A stretch of DNA of 64,000 nucleotides from NCBI GenBank assembly GCA_020746995.1, contig JAGPXD010000006.1, positions 1,364,001 through 1,428,000 on the forward strand. Reading direction: 5' to 3'. Under the pieces are notes generated by a model. The model did not search any database. It had not been told where the DNA came from and saw only the letters and a list, made by a program, of their open reading frames with translations. Shown in pieces: positions 21,597-33,795 of this stretch. Source of the stretch: Plectosphaerella cucumerina. Taxonomy: Eukaryota; Ascomycota; Sordariomycetes; Glomerellales; Plectosphaerellaceae. The first letter of the stretch is position 1, and every line of letters begins with the position of its first letter. Made by a program: the position numbers and the translations under genes.

Positions 21597-24500
21597 ATGG
21601 CAACTGATGCTGACGTCGTCACCCCCGCCGATACCTCTGTCCCGTCCGATGCCAAACTGGTAGGTTTCACCCTGCCCGCAGTTGCGCAATGCCGAACTGT
21701 TGTCCGACAACAGCTCATCCATCACGACCGCACCGCGCCTCTGCTAACCCGCCCGTTAGACCAACCTTGCCGACGTCGACTCGGACCATGGTGTTCTCGA
21801 CCGCGCGATCCTGAACGGCAGCCCTGGCCAAGACGAGATCGAGAACAAGCACATCACCAACGTCGAGGACCAGATCAACTCGGCAGACGTCAGTGTGAGC
21901 GGAGGTTCGGACACGGAAGCATCTAGGGGCGACTCCAAGAGCAAGGATGGAAGCCAAGTGCGGTCCTCGTCAACTGCTAAGAAGCCCGCGACCTTCAAGG
22001 CCGTCTCGGTCAACAAGACTTTTCTCGCCGCAAAGGGAGGCCCCGCCAGCAGCCCCGCCGTCAAGTCTACCGACAAGTCGAATGCCTCGAGCCTTAGTAC
22101 CACTCCGACGGGCGTATCGACATTGTCCTCCCGCCCGAGACTGATCGCGAAGACGGGAAGTGGCGCGGCCGGCCCCAAGTTCGCTTCGACCGTTAATGGA
22201 GCCAAGGGTGCTTCTGGCCCCGACGCCAGTGCTGTTTGGAATAAGAACCGACGTGAGTGTTCTCGGTGGACATGACGTGGCCTATGTATGTCTCGTCGTT
22301 GCTGACCCTCTCCTCAAGCCGTTCCTCCTCCCGAGCCCAAAAAGTTCACCGATGAGGAGCTCAAAAAGTTCGGCATCCACATGGCCAGCCGGCTAGGACC
22401 CGAAAGCTCGCAGGGACAAAACAACTGGGCAGATATTGAGGACGATGACGACTGGGCGCCTGACACCATCACGTGGACCGATGGCACCAAAGTCACTCTC
22501 CCTCAAAAGAACGAGGAGCCGCAGCAAGCTCCCCTTCCTCTCGAACCGACCCCAGCACCGGTACAGGCTCCGAGCCACGCCCAACCCCATGCTCCGGCAC
22601 CTGGTGCGGCTGCGGCTGCCCCCGCCAGGGAGGCTCCTCGCTTCGCCGAAAAGTCTCGCTCTCCGGCGCCCCCCGAAACTGCCTCGCCGTCGACGAGACC
22701 TGCGACGCTGCCCTCAGGCAAGGGCATGATCCTCAAGGCAGGCGGTTCGACCGAGAAGCCCGCCCTCGTCACCAAACCTCCCACCACCACTGGCCCTGCC
22801 AAGTCCCCCTGGGCGAAACTGCCGCCGGTCGATAAAGCCTCTCCCGCGGATCACCTTTCTGGACCCCATGGCCAGCACCACCACCACCTGCCCGTGAGAG
22901 ATCAGCACATGCATAGTGTGTCACCGCCGCCGCCCCAGGAGATTGCCGCCGACGACTTCAGCCGGTCGACATGGCGCGAAGGCCCCTCGGCCGGAAACAG
23001 GGAGCTCTTCAACTCCCACTCTGGTCGATACGAACCTGTTGGCGAGCGTCGCGGCTCCATGCGCTCTGACTCTCGCCACGGCCAGCCCGCGTTGCTCCCG
23101 CGGCCTTCCCACTCCGACCACCCTGAACCTTCCGCGGCGTTCCAGACAAATAGGAATCAGCAGGAGGCGCCGTTCGGTCGTCGTCGTGGATCGTCAAATC
23201 TTAGTGGCACTGGCTACCCTCCTCGACCTCCTTTCGGCCCTCACGATCCTCAGCCCGGCCTTCGCAGGCCCTCCGTCGCGGCTTCTATCGAGAGCTCTCA
23301 CTCGCCTCAACTGCGTCATATCTCCCCCGTCGACGGTCAAGGTCCCCAGCGGCTTCATCCGAACCAGAACTGGCAGCCCAGGGCCTCTCCATCCACCACA
23401 CACGCTTCGCTCCACACTCCTGCCGCACCACCTGTCCCCGCGGCGCAAGTCCCCGAGCAGCCCGCAGCCGAGGACTACGAATACCAGAAGAAGATTATGC
23501 ACGAGAAGCGCGAGGCCGCCTATCAGCGGCGCCGCGAGGAGGAGGCTCGCCTCGAGGCGGAGAAGCAGCAGCGCATCCAGGCCAAACTGGCCGCGCTGGG
23601 CCCCGCCCCCGAGCGCAAGAGCGCCAAAAAGGCGTCGTCTCATGACGAGACTCCGGGCGCCGTGCATATCCAGCAGCGCCAGCCATCCAAGGATTCGGAC
23701 GCGTCCAAGCAAGGCAAGGAGTCCCCCGCAAGTCAAGAAGCGACCCCCGCCCAGCCCGAGCAGGCAACCGATGGCATCGCCAAGCCCCCTCGCGATCCCG
23801 CTTCTGGCCAGTCTCGGAATAGGCAGGATGTCAAGTCAGGCACTGACCAGGCTGACGGTGCGGCCAACGCTGGACCTCGCAACCGCCAAGAGAACAAGGC
23901 CTCATGGGGCCAGGGTGGCACGGCTCAACCTGACCGGTTCACCGCATCTTGGGCTCCGGCGCCGGCGCCACCGACCTCTAGCAGCGTCTGGGCTCCCAAC
24001 AACACCCGCGGCCTCGGCAACGGAACGTTCGGTACTCATCTGGGGCGTGGACCCGCGTCTCCCGAAGTCGCTGGCGCCCAGCCTGTCAAGGGACCCGCGC
24101 CTATTGGGCCTCCCAGCACCCAGAGGCAGGCGAGCGCCCCTCCGGCTCAGACTGCCCACGGAGCTCCGCCGGGGCGTCAGGAGTCGGCTCTGCTCAGGAG
24201 CCGATGGAGTAGCACGGTTGTGGAAAACGACAGGGCCATCATGGAGCAGAACAGGGCGTTCAAGGTCGAGCAGGAGAGGCAGCTCGCTGAGCGCGGCATG
24301 ACCCTGGCAGATTCCATTCCCGAGATCAAGGACAACTGGCGGCCACACGACCCTCACCCTTCCATGAGGAACGCCCCGGATCTTTCCAGGCCTGCCGCCC
24401 CGACCGGCCCAGCGAGGCCCGAGTTTACCGCGCCAGCTGGACCCGGCGGCATGAGCGGACCTGGATCCGCGCCCATTCTCCCTACCACTTCGTCGGCTTC

Positions 24501-25650
24501 TCAGTCGCGGACTTCGCGCTTCTTCCCCCCTACCAGGGATGTTCGCAACGAGTATGCGCCCCCATCTGAACCGCAGAGGCCCAACTCTCCCTCGCCCCCG
24601 CCCCCCGACACTCTTGGACACCCTGCCTTTGACGGCGATGTCCATCGCCCTCACGTGTCACTGCCGCGGCCTCAGCCGGTCGTGAGACTGCCGCCCTCCG
24701 CTGCCGCCGCTCAGGAATCGGCGGCCGCCAGGCCTGCAGGAAACTTCACGTGGGCCCACCCGACATCCTTCAAGGACGGTGCTGCCGCTGCTGTGCCGAC
24801 GGGACCTGCCGGGCAATCAAGGGACTGGGAGCGACAGCCCTCGAGCCACAGGCACGTCCCGCACTCATCGCAGGACAGCAACGGGGGTTGGGACGAGAGG
24901 TTCCGTAACCTCTTGTCCGACCGCAAGGCCCCGCGCGGGCGCAAGGTCACCTCCCCTTCCCAGGCCACGTTTGTCGACGCTTCTAGTCGGAGCGCACTCG
25001 ACCAAAGCAACCGCCACGAGCTGGCTACCGTCTCCCTCCCGCGAACTCCTACCACCAGTTCGCGCCCTAGGACGATCGACGAGGACGCCTCCCTGTTCAC
25101 CACGGGAACCAACACCGCTCGCAAGCACTTCAAGGCGGCCCCTGGAGCTTTTATGGTGAAGCCCGTGTCGGAGGAGTGCTTCGCAGCCCAGGATTTCGGC
25201 TCGCTGCCGGCGATAAACCTTCCCCGAGACGTCCCTGAAGCTGCGTGGCACCCTGCCCCCTCTCCTGTCGAGAAGAGGGGCGGATCCCGTCGCCTCGCGA
25301 GCGCAGATATCTGCTCGGGCGGTTTGGCCTGGATCCCCCACGACATGTCCCCCAGCGGCAGCCCGGAGTATCGCATCAGGCTTCCCGGCATGGTCGATGT
25401 TAGAACCACGCCTGCCCCGCAGCTTCCATCGCGCAACAACAACCCTCGCCAACGCTCCAACAGGGGCCCCCGCCAGTCACAGGGAAACTCGCGGGGCGGG
25501 AAGAACAGCGAGGCCAACTCGCAGGCCGGTGACGCGCCTCCTCCCCCTCCTCCCCCCTCGAGGCCTCACGGACGACAAAACCGAAGCAGCTATCGCGGCA
25601 AGAACACCGACTGGTCCCGCCGCACCTCGGCCGTCCAACCTACTCAGTAA
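21597..25650 (+). CDS. Large disordered Pro/Ser/Gln-rich protein of unknown function
   Basis: Three exons (21597-21659, 21760-22252, 22319-25650) give 1295 residues; I do not recognise a named family. Most of it is predicted disordered by composition (Pro, Ser, Ala, Gln, Arg). The best-conserved-looking part is near residues 180-240: KKFTDEELKKFGIHMASRLG, then NWADIEDDDDWAPDTITW and TDGTKVTLP, which could be a short linear binding region. A charged helical segment occurs around residues 565-600 (KREAAYQRRREEEARLEAEK). The C-terminus is basic, Gly/Arg/Asn-rich and ends with SYRGKNTDWSRR, which suggests RNA binding. By composition it resembles translation- or mRNP-associated scaffolds, but this is inference only. 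Splice junctions keep frame and strong donors are present. Confidence 0.8.
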
Positions 25651-27431
25651 ACGCGGCCACACTCGCCGCAGGCCCGAGCTCGACACAGAGGCTGAAGACC
25701 CCCGAACGAACCACTCCTACTTATTACTACGAACACTTGCAATGGCGCGATGAACTCGCTTGCCATGCCTGAGCCTGCTCATTGAAGAAGCAGCGTGTAC
25801 AACTTTTGACATGTTTGCCAGCACAAGACGCGGATCGGGCTCGGCCTGCCGCGAGGCTGGACCGAGCCCGGCGACGGACAGCGAGCAATGGATTCGTGAA
25901 TTTTTTTCTCTGCGAGTTTTCCTTCTTCTTTTTTACCGTCGTCCTCGGAAGGACTCCTCCGGGTTCGCCAGAGGGCGCGAGCGAAAAAAACTTCCCACAC
26001 ACACCGGACCGGATCGTTACCCCTCGGCATGAAGCAGACGTCCTTTTTTCTCCATCTTTTTCCTACCTGGCGCCGTCTCCTCCGACGACTTGCCCGGTTT
26101 GTTTGCATTCGGGGGAAAGAGAGTTAACCCAACTTTACCTATCCCAACGAGGCTGGATACATTTCGGGAGAGAGACGAAACGGAATGACGGGACGGGACG
26201 GGGGCTTATGCTACGCGCACCACGAAACCACAAAAACGAGAGGGGGGCGTCTGGCGGCTGTCTCGCTGGGTCCAAAGCGGCAAAGGTTTTTGGCTCTTGT
26301 GTTCTTTTTTTTTCCTGGCCCTGCAGGGTAGCCTGGATGGAGGAGGACGACGATGGTCGAGAGAGAGAGAGCGGATACGCATGGCGGGAGCTCGGCGCTC
26401 GCTTTGAGGTTTCCCAATATCAACACACTATTAATTCCGCGATGGGTTCTGTGACTGGGTATGAGAGGCATGAGCATGATTGCTTGACGGGTTCATGATT
26501 TTCGAATGACTGTAATGCATGTTGGTATGTGAACTTGACTAGCCAAGTGTCAGGAGGGCGCATTCCCGACTCTCCCCTACGATCATCCAGCGACAACGCA
26601 GACAGGCAGACGAGCCATCTCATCTTGACATCTTCGGAATACTTGCACCATCCGGGTATTGACTTGCTAAAGCCCAGCTCCCGCTCCTCAAAGGTGAAGT
26701 GTCGCATAGATCAAAGGGTGACGAGTAGTCGCTCGTCAGCCACCCCAACAACAGCGTCTCCTGCTCAGATGAAATTCCCGTTGAGCGCGCCCTTTCGTTG
26801 TGGCTGGGCGAGAGCGACTGTCCCTTCCAGGATCCAACAAGCGACCGACGACCCTTCCAACTCCTCTGGCCCTTCAGACCCTACAAATCCTTCCAGATAT
26901 TTGAGCTCTTGGTAGCCTCCCGTCGTACCTGGACTCTCCCTTGCTTCGGCCTCCGCTTCCTTCGTCACCGACATGCTTCCAACTAGCTTCGGATTCTCTC
27001 TAGGCGGCCATCGGCTACCCAGCTTGGCATGCGGTAGCTGATGGTGGCGTCGTTGAACCGGCTTCGAGCGAGGGAAAGTCGGCATGCCCAACGTGCATCG
27101 TTCTCAAGTGGCAGTAGGGGTGGCTGGGGCATTTACAAGCTTCGAGGTTCGAGTCCCTCGCCAGTGATCGGCCACAGGAGCTCTTGCTGTGCTATGGCTA
27201 CTGTTCTGCATGTGGACATATTGGGACAGGTCGTCGCATCATGTGACACAGCCTGCATGAGCGAAAGGCGAGAGCCTGACGAGGCAGACAGCTGAAAATC
27301 AACCTCAAGTACCTACACCAAAGACCTGGATCAATCGACCCCTCCACGGATCGCAGACCAGCCCTGACCTACCTCCTAAGTGATCTTTGCCACAGTTCCA
27401 GAACGAGATATTTGCTGTCTCTAGAACCGGC
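25651..27431. other. Intergenic, long 3' UTR candidate
   Basis: About 1.8 kb. It contains several T/C tracts (near 25904-25935, 26041-26070 and 26304-26314) and a short GA run near 26356. A T-arm-like stretch at about 27147-27166 was tested as tRNA and rejected. No gene is supported. Confidence 0.4.
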
Positions 27432-29449
27432 ATGGACCAGCAAACCGACTTGGCCTCTACCCACCAGCCTCAGGAGCTGCCCAGTCAGACGGCTGCAAAT
27501 GTACGTACGCCTGGATTGTAGCAACGAGCTTTTCAGGATCTGATGGTTGTCCCCAGATGCCAGGCATAGCCGACCTGGACAAGTACACGATTGCTTGGCT
27601 CTCCGATACGCAAGTGGCTTACACGGCCGCCCAATTGTTTCTGAAAGAGCAGCACGATGTCATGGGAAGCGCCGAGTTGTCGAACCACCTCCAAACCACA
27701 TTCGGCAGGATCGCAAACCACAATGTCGTGATCGCTTGCATACCAAGCGGGAATGCCGGCATAGCAGGAATGGCAATTGCCGCCGCGACCCTCAAGCACA
27801 GCTTCCGCAATATGAAGGCCATACTCGTCGTCGGCTCTGCTGGAGGGGGGGCACCTAGTCGGTACCACGGTATCCGGCTCGGCGACGTGGTGGTCGGCTC
27901 ATCAGTGAGCCACACGTCCCGAGGAGGTGTACTGCAGTTTGATGGCGGCAAGACCGTGCAAGGAGAACCTTTACAGTCCACACCCGGTCTGAAGGAGCCG
28001 CCGCCATTCTTACGGCTGGCCGTGGCAAACCTCAAGAGTCGACACGATCGATATGGGCTGCAGTATCTACAACATTCCATCAGTGAGGTATTGGAACAGA
28101 TCAAACGGAACCCTAGCCTGACAGAAACCTACCGCTGGCCAGGATCGGAGTACGACATCCGATTCCGATCAGAAGTTCCTTACGAAAGGCACTTCGCGAT
28201 CATGACGGCGAACGATCTTGACGACCGTCTCATATGGCCACAGCCTGAACGGTCTGCCGATCATGGTCCTGTCATTCATTATGGCATAATCGCCTCGGCA
28301 AGTCAAGCGATGAGGGATCCATACCTGAGGGACGAGCTATCAGAAAGAGAAGATATTTCTTGTTTCGACGTGGGATCTTCAGGTGTCGTGGCCTACTTTC
28401 CAGGATTGGTCATCCGTGGCATTCAAGACTATTCTGACAGTTATGCCCACCATCGTTGGAGAGGCTGGTCAGCATTGACGGCGGCGGCATATGCTGCGGA
28501 GCTTCTTCGCTACATTCCCAACGAGGCGCCCAGCCCCGCCGTCAGCATCCCGAACATGCTGCAGTCTCCGGGAGTCCTCGCAAGCGGCATCTCCAGGTAG
28601 GTCGCAGGAGCTCACTCTGAACAAGACATAACCGTTCGGTCTCTGTCTTGAAGATAATGCGATCATGATGTGCTGATACCTCATTTCAGAGATCCCACGC
28701 CGGACCTTCGTCAGCGATATCTTCCACAGCAAGCCCGCGAGACTCCCGCCGGCTTCTCAGAGCCCGTTGAGTTGGCGTCGCACCCTAGCCCTGCCATGCT
28801 TAGTCCATCTACCCACGGAGGCCATCCTGGCCCATACCATCCTCAGCAGCATGTAGACACGACCCCTGGCGCTTTGCCCGCGCATTGGCAGCCTCCTATT
28901 GATGCCGCGCCATCAGCGGCCTTTGTGGCGTATCCGCAGCCCAACGATACGCGCCGGGGCGGTGCGTTGAACAGCATCAGGATGTACGCATTCCATCAAA
29001 AGGTTCTGGTTGTTACATTTGCGATTTTCTCCGCGCTCGTCGGAGCCATGGCCGCCAAGTCGCTGATGCAGGTTCGGGAGTCCAACTGCAACCCCAAACC
29101 ACAAGCACTGTCTGGAGACGATGGCTTCTGGGCCCTTCTATGTCAGCTCTTCTTGCAAATACTTGCCTCGTACTGCACAACGTACGCGGTGCTAAACAAC
29201 AAGGATGTCGAGGGTTCCGTCGAGGGCTACTGGTTCTGGTCGTCCCTGGCGGTCAGTCTCACGACCAGCATCGCCGCAATCATCGTTTATGGTTGGAGTT
29301 GGCAGGTCAGCACTGGGTTGAGTATTTTCTCTGGGTTCGTCCAACTGATTCCAGCGGGACAGCTGGCAATGAGCCTGGGCTCGGACAATGTGAAGACAAA
29401 GATGGAGCGGAGGAGGACGTTCAAGATGGAGGAGGGTCACACCGACTAG
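27432..29449 (+). CDS. Nucleoside-phosphorylase-like domain fused to four-helix membrane domain
   Basis: Three exons (27432-27500, 27557-28596, 28690-29449) give 622 residues. Residues about 30-360 match the PNP/UDP phosphorylase superfamily form found at the N-terminus of fungal NLR-like proteins: DKYTIAWLSDTQVAYTAAQ, GNAGIAGMAIAAATLK, AILVVGSAGGGAPS, HYGIIASASQAMRD and FPGLVIRGIQDYSDS with AAAYAAELL. The usual EMEA ribose-contact motif is replaced by FDVGSSG, so catalysis may be lost or changed. A Pro/His-rich linker of about 80 residues follows. Then come four hydrophobic helices (starting KVLVVTFAIF, FWALLCQLF, YWFWSSLAVS and LSIFSGFVQL) and a basic tail. There is no NACHT/NB-ARC domain between them. 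The architecture suggests a ligand-sensing domain coupled to a membrane effector; this role is inferred. Confidence 0.85.
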
Positions 29450-30128
29450 GGATAACACACCGGCGTCATTACATATAACGGAACGACCAGACCATCAAAT
29501 GACTCCAGCACCGCCCGCCCTTCAACCTGTAAGGCCTGCCCATATAAGCTGCAAGAGTCATTGACACCGGCAGCCGTGTGAACACTTTTCGTCGCAGAAG
29601 GTCGAGGAGGGAGACTACAAGGAGTCTTCTTCGAAGCCGGAAGACACGGAAGTATAAACTATTAGTCGTCGGTCGATGTGACCTCTCGGCGCGGAGCTTA
29701 CCGACTGCCCCCAACGTGCACGTCGATCCCTACTATCACCCAGCATCCTGGACCCTGCTAGAAGCCATTCTTCATATTTTCGAGACGCGCTTTCGCCCGA
29801 CTGAGCAGGTCGAACTTGATATGCCAGGATCGGATAGACTATTGGGGGCTGCGCCTCCATGGTATCAATACGGCATGCGCAGTCGACCGCACACACAGCA
29901 GCACGAAACTGGGACGACTTCTCGAAGGCATTGAGATTTCCGCTACTCAGCACACCTCTGCTGATATTTTGCTCATTTCAATGAAGTTCGCCCGAGTTTA
30001 GAGAAGTGACTACCCGGGGAGGTCCATGGCATATAAACTGCCCGAACCCCCAATTTGCATGAGGATGCCTTCGCCCCAAGACGTCGTTGAGAACCTGATA
30101 TCACCTGCCCATTGCTATAGTCTGCAGT
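29450..30128. other. Intergenic
   Basis: 679 bp between two plus-strand genes. Nothing recognisable was found. Confidence 0.4.
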
Positions 30129-33090
30129 ATGCGTCCGACACAGCTCGCTGCTGTGCTCCCTGTCCTTGGGGAGGCTCTGGCATCAGCCGGCACCTCGACA
30201 CCCATCGCTAAGGGCTACATTGTTGAATACAGCCAGGTCAGTGTAGAGTCTCGGGGTACGTGTCATACCGGACACGCTGACAATGCCACCAGCACGCAGT
30301 GAGGCGCCGCCAGGCCGAGGTTGCCGACACTCCAGGCATCGCTGTGGTCAGAACGTTTGACAGCGCCATCTTTTCAGGTGTCAGCATTGAGACCGAGTCC
30401 TACAACGCCGATACCCTGGCCGCCCTACCCGAGGTGCTCAACGTTTGGCCGAATAGCCGCGTTCAGCTGCTCCCCGTTGTCACGGCGGAGGTTGAAGAGG
30501 GGACAACGTACCAGAACTTCCTCACTCACAATAGCACTGGTGTGAACAGGCTTCACGATCTCGGCATCTTCGGCAAAGGCGTCAAGGTAGGCGTCGTAGA
30601 TACTGGCATCGCTTACAACCACAGCGCAGTAGGTGTCATGGGAACACGCCGCAACGAGATCATGATACACTAACGCTAGCAAAAGTTGGGCGGCGGCTTC
30701 GGCGAGGGCTTCAAGGTGGCGGGTGGCTGGGACTTTGTTGGCGATGGACGTGTGTATTCGCCCCCTTTCCCCCTATCGCCCGGTCACTGACCGCTTCAGT
30801 CTTTCCCGACGCACCCCGTGCCCCCGATGCGGACCCTTTCGACATCGAGAGCCACGGCACCCACGTCGCAGGTATCATTGCTGGCAAAGATGGGCTGTGA
30901 GTCTCGAGGCTGCGGAGCCATCTTGATCGGATTTCTGACCTCGTGCAGCTGGACTGGCGTCGCCCCAGAGGCCACTCTCTACGCATACAAAGTCTTCGCG
31001 CAGGGGGTACGTCAATATCCCCAACATATCTACCCTGCTCATAATCCAGAACCTGTCAGCTAACAGTCCCAAAGGAGACCACGACGAATGATGTTCTCAT
31101 AGAGTCCTTTCTCTACGCCTACGACGACGGCATGGATATCATCACCGCCTCCATCGGTGCTCCTGTGGGCTGGGCCGAGAACGCCTGGGCCGTGGTCGCC
31201 GACCGTTTGGTCGACGAGGGCGTTATCGTGACAATCAGCGCCGGCAACAACGGCGAAGACGGACTCTTCCGCGGCGGCTCCGGCGCTCTAGGCAGGAACG
31301 TCCTCGGCGTGGCCTCCACCGATACAGAGGTCTACCCCCTAGCTGCCTTCGATGTCACCTTTGAGCCCAACAACACCAGCAGGTTCGGCTACCTACCTGC
31401 GACGGAGGCTTTTCCCTCCAGTGTGAGGAACTGGCCCGTCATTCCCCTGACCCTCGACACCACCGTCCCCGACGACGCTTGCAGCCCTTTTCCCGCGGGG
31501 AGCCCCGACCTTTCTCAGGCCGTGGCTCTGGTACGGCGGGGCACTTGTAGCTTCACCGTCAAGCAGGCAAACCTCGAGGCGCTCGGCGCTCGACACATCC
31601 TCATCTATACCGACACGAGACCTATTGTGGTTGGCTTCACCGATCGCAACTCGAGTATCTTTGGTATGATTACAGCCGAGGCCGGCGCTACAATCGTCGA
31701 ATCTGTAGCGGCGGGGGGTAAGGTGACTGCCGACTTCTCTCTCGATCCCCGGATCGTCGTAGATATGGAATCGTCCAACGGCGGCGCCCCTAGCATCTTT
31801 ACCTCCTGGGGTGGCGCCAACGACCTGCAACTCAAGCCTGATATTGCCGCGCCCGGTGGTGATGTGTACAGCACATGGCGAGACGGCAGCTTCAGGCTCT
31901 CCAGCGGCACATCGATGGCCTGTCCGTACGTGGCAGGCGTGGCTGCTCTGTGGATTGGTGCGCACGGAGGTCGGCATGTCCACGGCAAAGGCTTCGCAAA
32001 GCAGCTGCGCCAACGTATCATTTCCAGCGGCACCTCCGTTCCTTGGACGGACGGATCCAGCGTCAACAACGACTTTGTTGCTCCTGTAGCGCAGATCGGC
32101 GGCGGGCTTGTTAATGCCTGGAAGGTCGTGCAGTATCAGACCCGCCTCGAGTTCGACCCGCTTGCGCTGAACGATACTCGCTACTTCAGCCGCTATCACG
32201 ACATCACCGTCTTCAACGAGGGAGACGAGCCCGTCAGCTACACATGGTCAGTTGAGCACGGCGCAGGCGTTGAGGCATTAGGCGACCTGCCCTCCATCGG
32301 GGTCGGGGGTTTTGCCAGACGTCTGAAGAGTTACGCAGAGCTACGGCCCATGACGTTGGAGGTGGAGGTCAGCCTCCCCCGAGCCTTCACCTTGCAGCCC
32401 GGCCAGAGCAAGACAGTGTCCGTTGGGTTTGGAAACCCGGACACCCTTGGCTGGAACGCTCCGTCGCTCCCGGTCTACGGTGGCAAGATAACCGTTTCCG
32501 GGAGCAACGATGAGCAGCTGTCCGTCCCATTCTTCGGTGTCGCAGCCGATCTCAGGCGCACCGTCGTCCCCGTTGTACACGAAGGGTACCCAGTCGCTAC
32601 CACCGGTGTCCAAGACGTGGCCATTTCGAGCAACACGTCCGTCTCGTTCGACCTCGCCGCCCAGGATTTCGTCAAACTCACCAGCCGTCTCGCATGGGGC
32701 TCCCGACAGGTCCGCCTGGACGTCTTCCAGGCAGGCTGGACCGAGCGAAGCCAGCGGAGGTGGCGCTACCCGCCCATCGTCGGCGAGGACGGCCATGTCG
32801 GCTCGGCGACGTCTTGGGACGATTGCATGACGGAGGATGTCTTCGACCCGGCCATCCACGACGCCAACGATACCATCTCGCTGCCCACCCACAACGTATC
32901 GCGGAACACAGAGATCGAATCGCAGCAGTACCGTTACTGCTGGTTCGGGAAGCTTGCGAATGGGTCGCAGATAACTCCTGGCCGGTACGGGCTTCGATAC
33001 GCGGTGCTGAAGCCGTTTAGCAGGCCAGAGGCGGCTGAGAGCTGGGAAGTCTTTAGGGTTCCCGACTTTGACATCACCGGGCAGTATTAG
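30129..33090 (+). CDS. Secreted subtilisin-like serine protease with PA domain (S8)
   Basis: Six exons (30129-30236, 30293-30628, 30686-30749, 30800-30896, 30949-31006, 31075-33090) give 892 residues. A signal peptide is followed by an I9-type propeptide (KGYIVEYSQ). The triad is complete: Asp139 in VGVVDTGIAYNHSA, His188 in SHGTHVAGI and Ser501 in GTSMACPYVAG. The oxyanion region is ITISAGNNGEDG. Between His and Ser lies a protease-associated insert (residues about 330-440, with VALVRRGTCSF). After the catalytic domain comes a beta-sandwich of the Fn3-like type seen in C5a-peptidase/Vpr-like subtilases (TVFNEGDEPVSYTW). Likely an extracellular endopeptidase for nutrition or host protein degradation. 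The exon 3/4 junction (donor GTGTGT) is the weakest but restores VGDGLFPDAP. Confidence 0.92.
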
Positions 33091-33192
33091 CTACCGGAGA
33101 AGAGACAAGGTTCGGGATGGAGTGCGGATGTTGGGGACCGAGTCCTTCTCCCCTGTGTTTCTTTTTCAGATAGCTCTACTGACTTGTCCAAT

Positions 33193-33795
33193 CTACACGT
33201 CCTTGAGACCACTATCTCGGCGAGAAGTGAAGCTATTGACGTGCTGAAGAATACGATCTGCAGCTTCCGATGCAGACAAATTGGCAACATCTAGTTCGAG
33301 TTCCCCTTCTTGACCTCCAAACCTGTGAATAGTCTCCTGCTGTCGGATCTGCTGGAGGAGCTGGGTATCGACAATCTTGTCCGTGGCTTCCCGAGCTCCA
33401 CCAACCAGAGCTCCACCAACCAGACGATTTAGGTTCTCTTCCAAGCTGCATTCCAGGACGATGGGAATAAAATGCACTCCTCCTCTTCGTTCAGCAGCAA
33501 GCTGATAGTCTCGGGCGCCTAAGCTACCGACAGGATCGGAGCTTCGCGAATCTGTAAAGATCCAGGTGACACCCTTTGTAGACTCTGACGTAGCGATGAT
33601 GGACAATATGTGTTGTCGGATGCTAGCCCGTATTGTGTGGTATTCCGGGGAGTCGCGGTCGATGATTGCGGTGACAGGGTCGATGAGGAGATGGTTATGG
33701 AGGATCTTGGACCCAGGTATGAGTTTGTGGAGCTCGTGTGCGATAGTGAGCTTGCCGGTTCCAGAAAACCCGTTGATGTAAATAAAGCTAGGCAT
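33193..33795 (-). CDS. Small P-loop NTPase/kinase (AAA_33-like)
   Basis: A single exon of 200 residues. It begins MPSFIYINGFSGTGKLTIAHEL, with a Walker A loop (GFSGTGKL) in which the usual Ser/Thr after Lys is Leu, as in a group of fungal AAA_33-type kinases. Then come KILHNHLLIDPVTAIIDRD and WIFTDSRSSD. The P-loop within 15 residues of the start supports this ATG; an upstream in-frame ATG at 33864 would add 23 residues. A perfect 15-bp tandem duplication (33394-33423) encodes the repeated GGALV block. Substrate unknown; small-molecule phosphorylation is the family guess. Confidence 0.75.
   Translation of the reverse strand: MPSFIYINGFSGTGKLTIAHELHKLIPGSKILHNHLLIDPVTAIIDRDSPEYHTIRASIRQHILSIIATSESTKGVTWIFTDSRSSDPVGSLGARDYQLAAERRGGVHFIPIVLECSLEENLNRLVGGALVGGAREATDKIVDTQLLQQIRQQETIHRFGGQEGELELDVANLSASEAADRILQHVNSFTSRRDSGLKDV

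Noticed and set aside
22916..24301. 461-codon Arg/Ser/Pro-rich frame inside the 1295-residue gene
   Set aside because: It is the +1 shadow of the Pro/Ser-rich coding frame; composition alone explains its length.
27109..27176. tRNA-like stretch with GAGGTTCGAGTCCCTC and outer GTGGC/GCCAC ends
   Set aside because: The T-stem mispairs at two positions when the loop is set to seven bases, no anticodon stem can be drawn, and the acceptor ends do not sit next to the T-arm.
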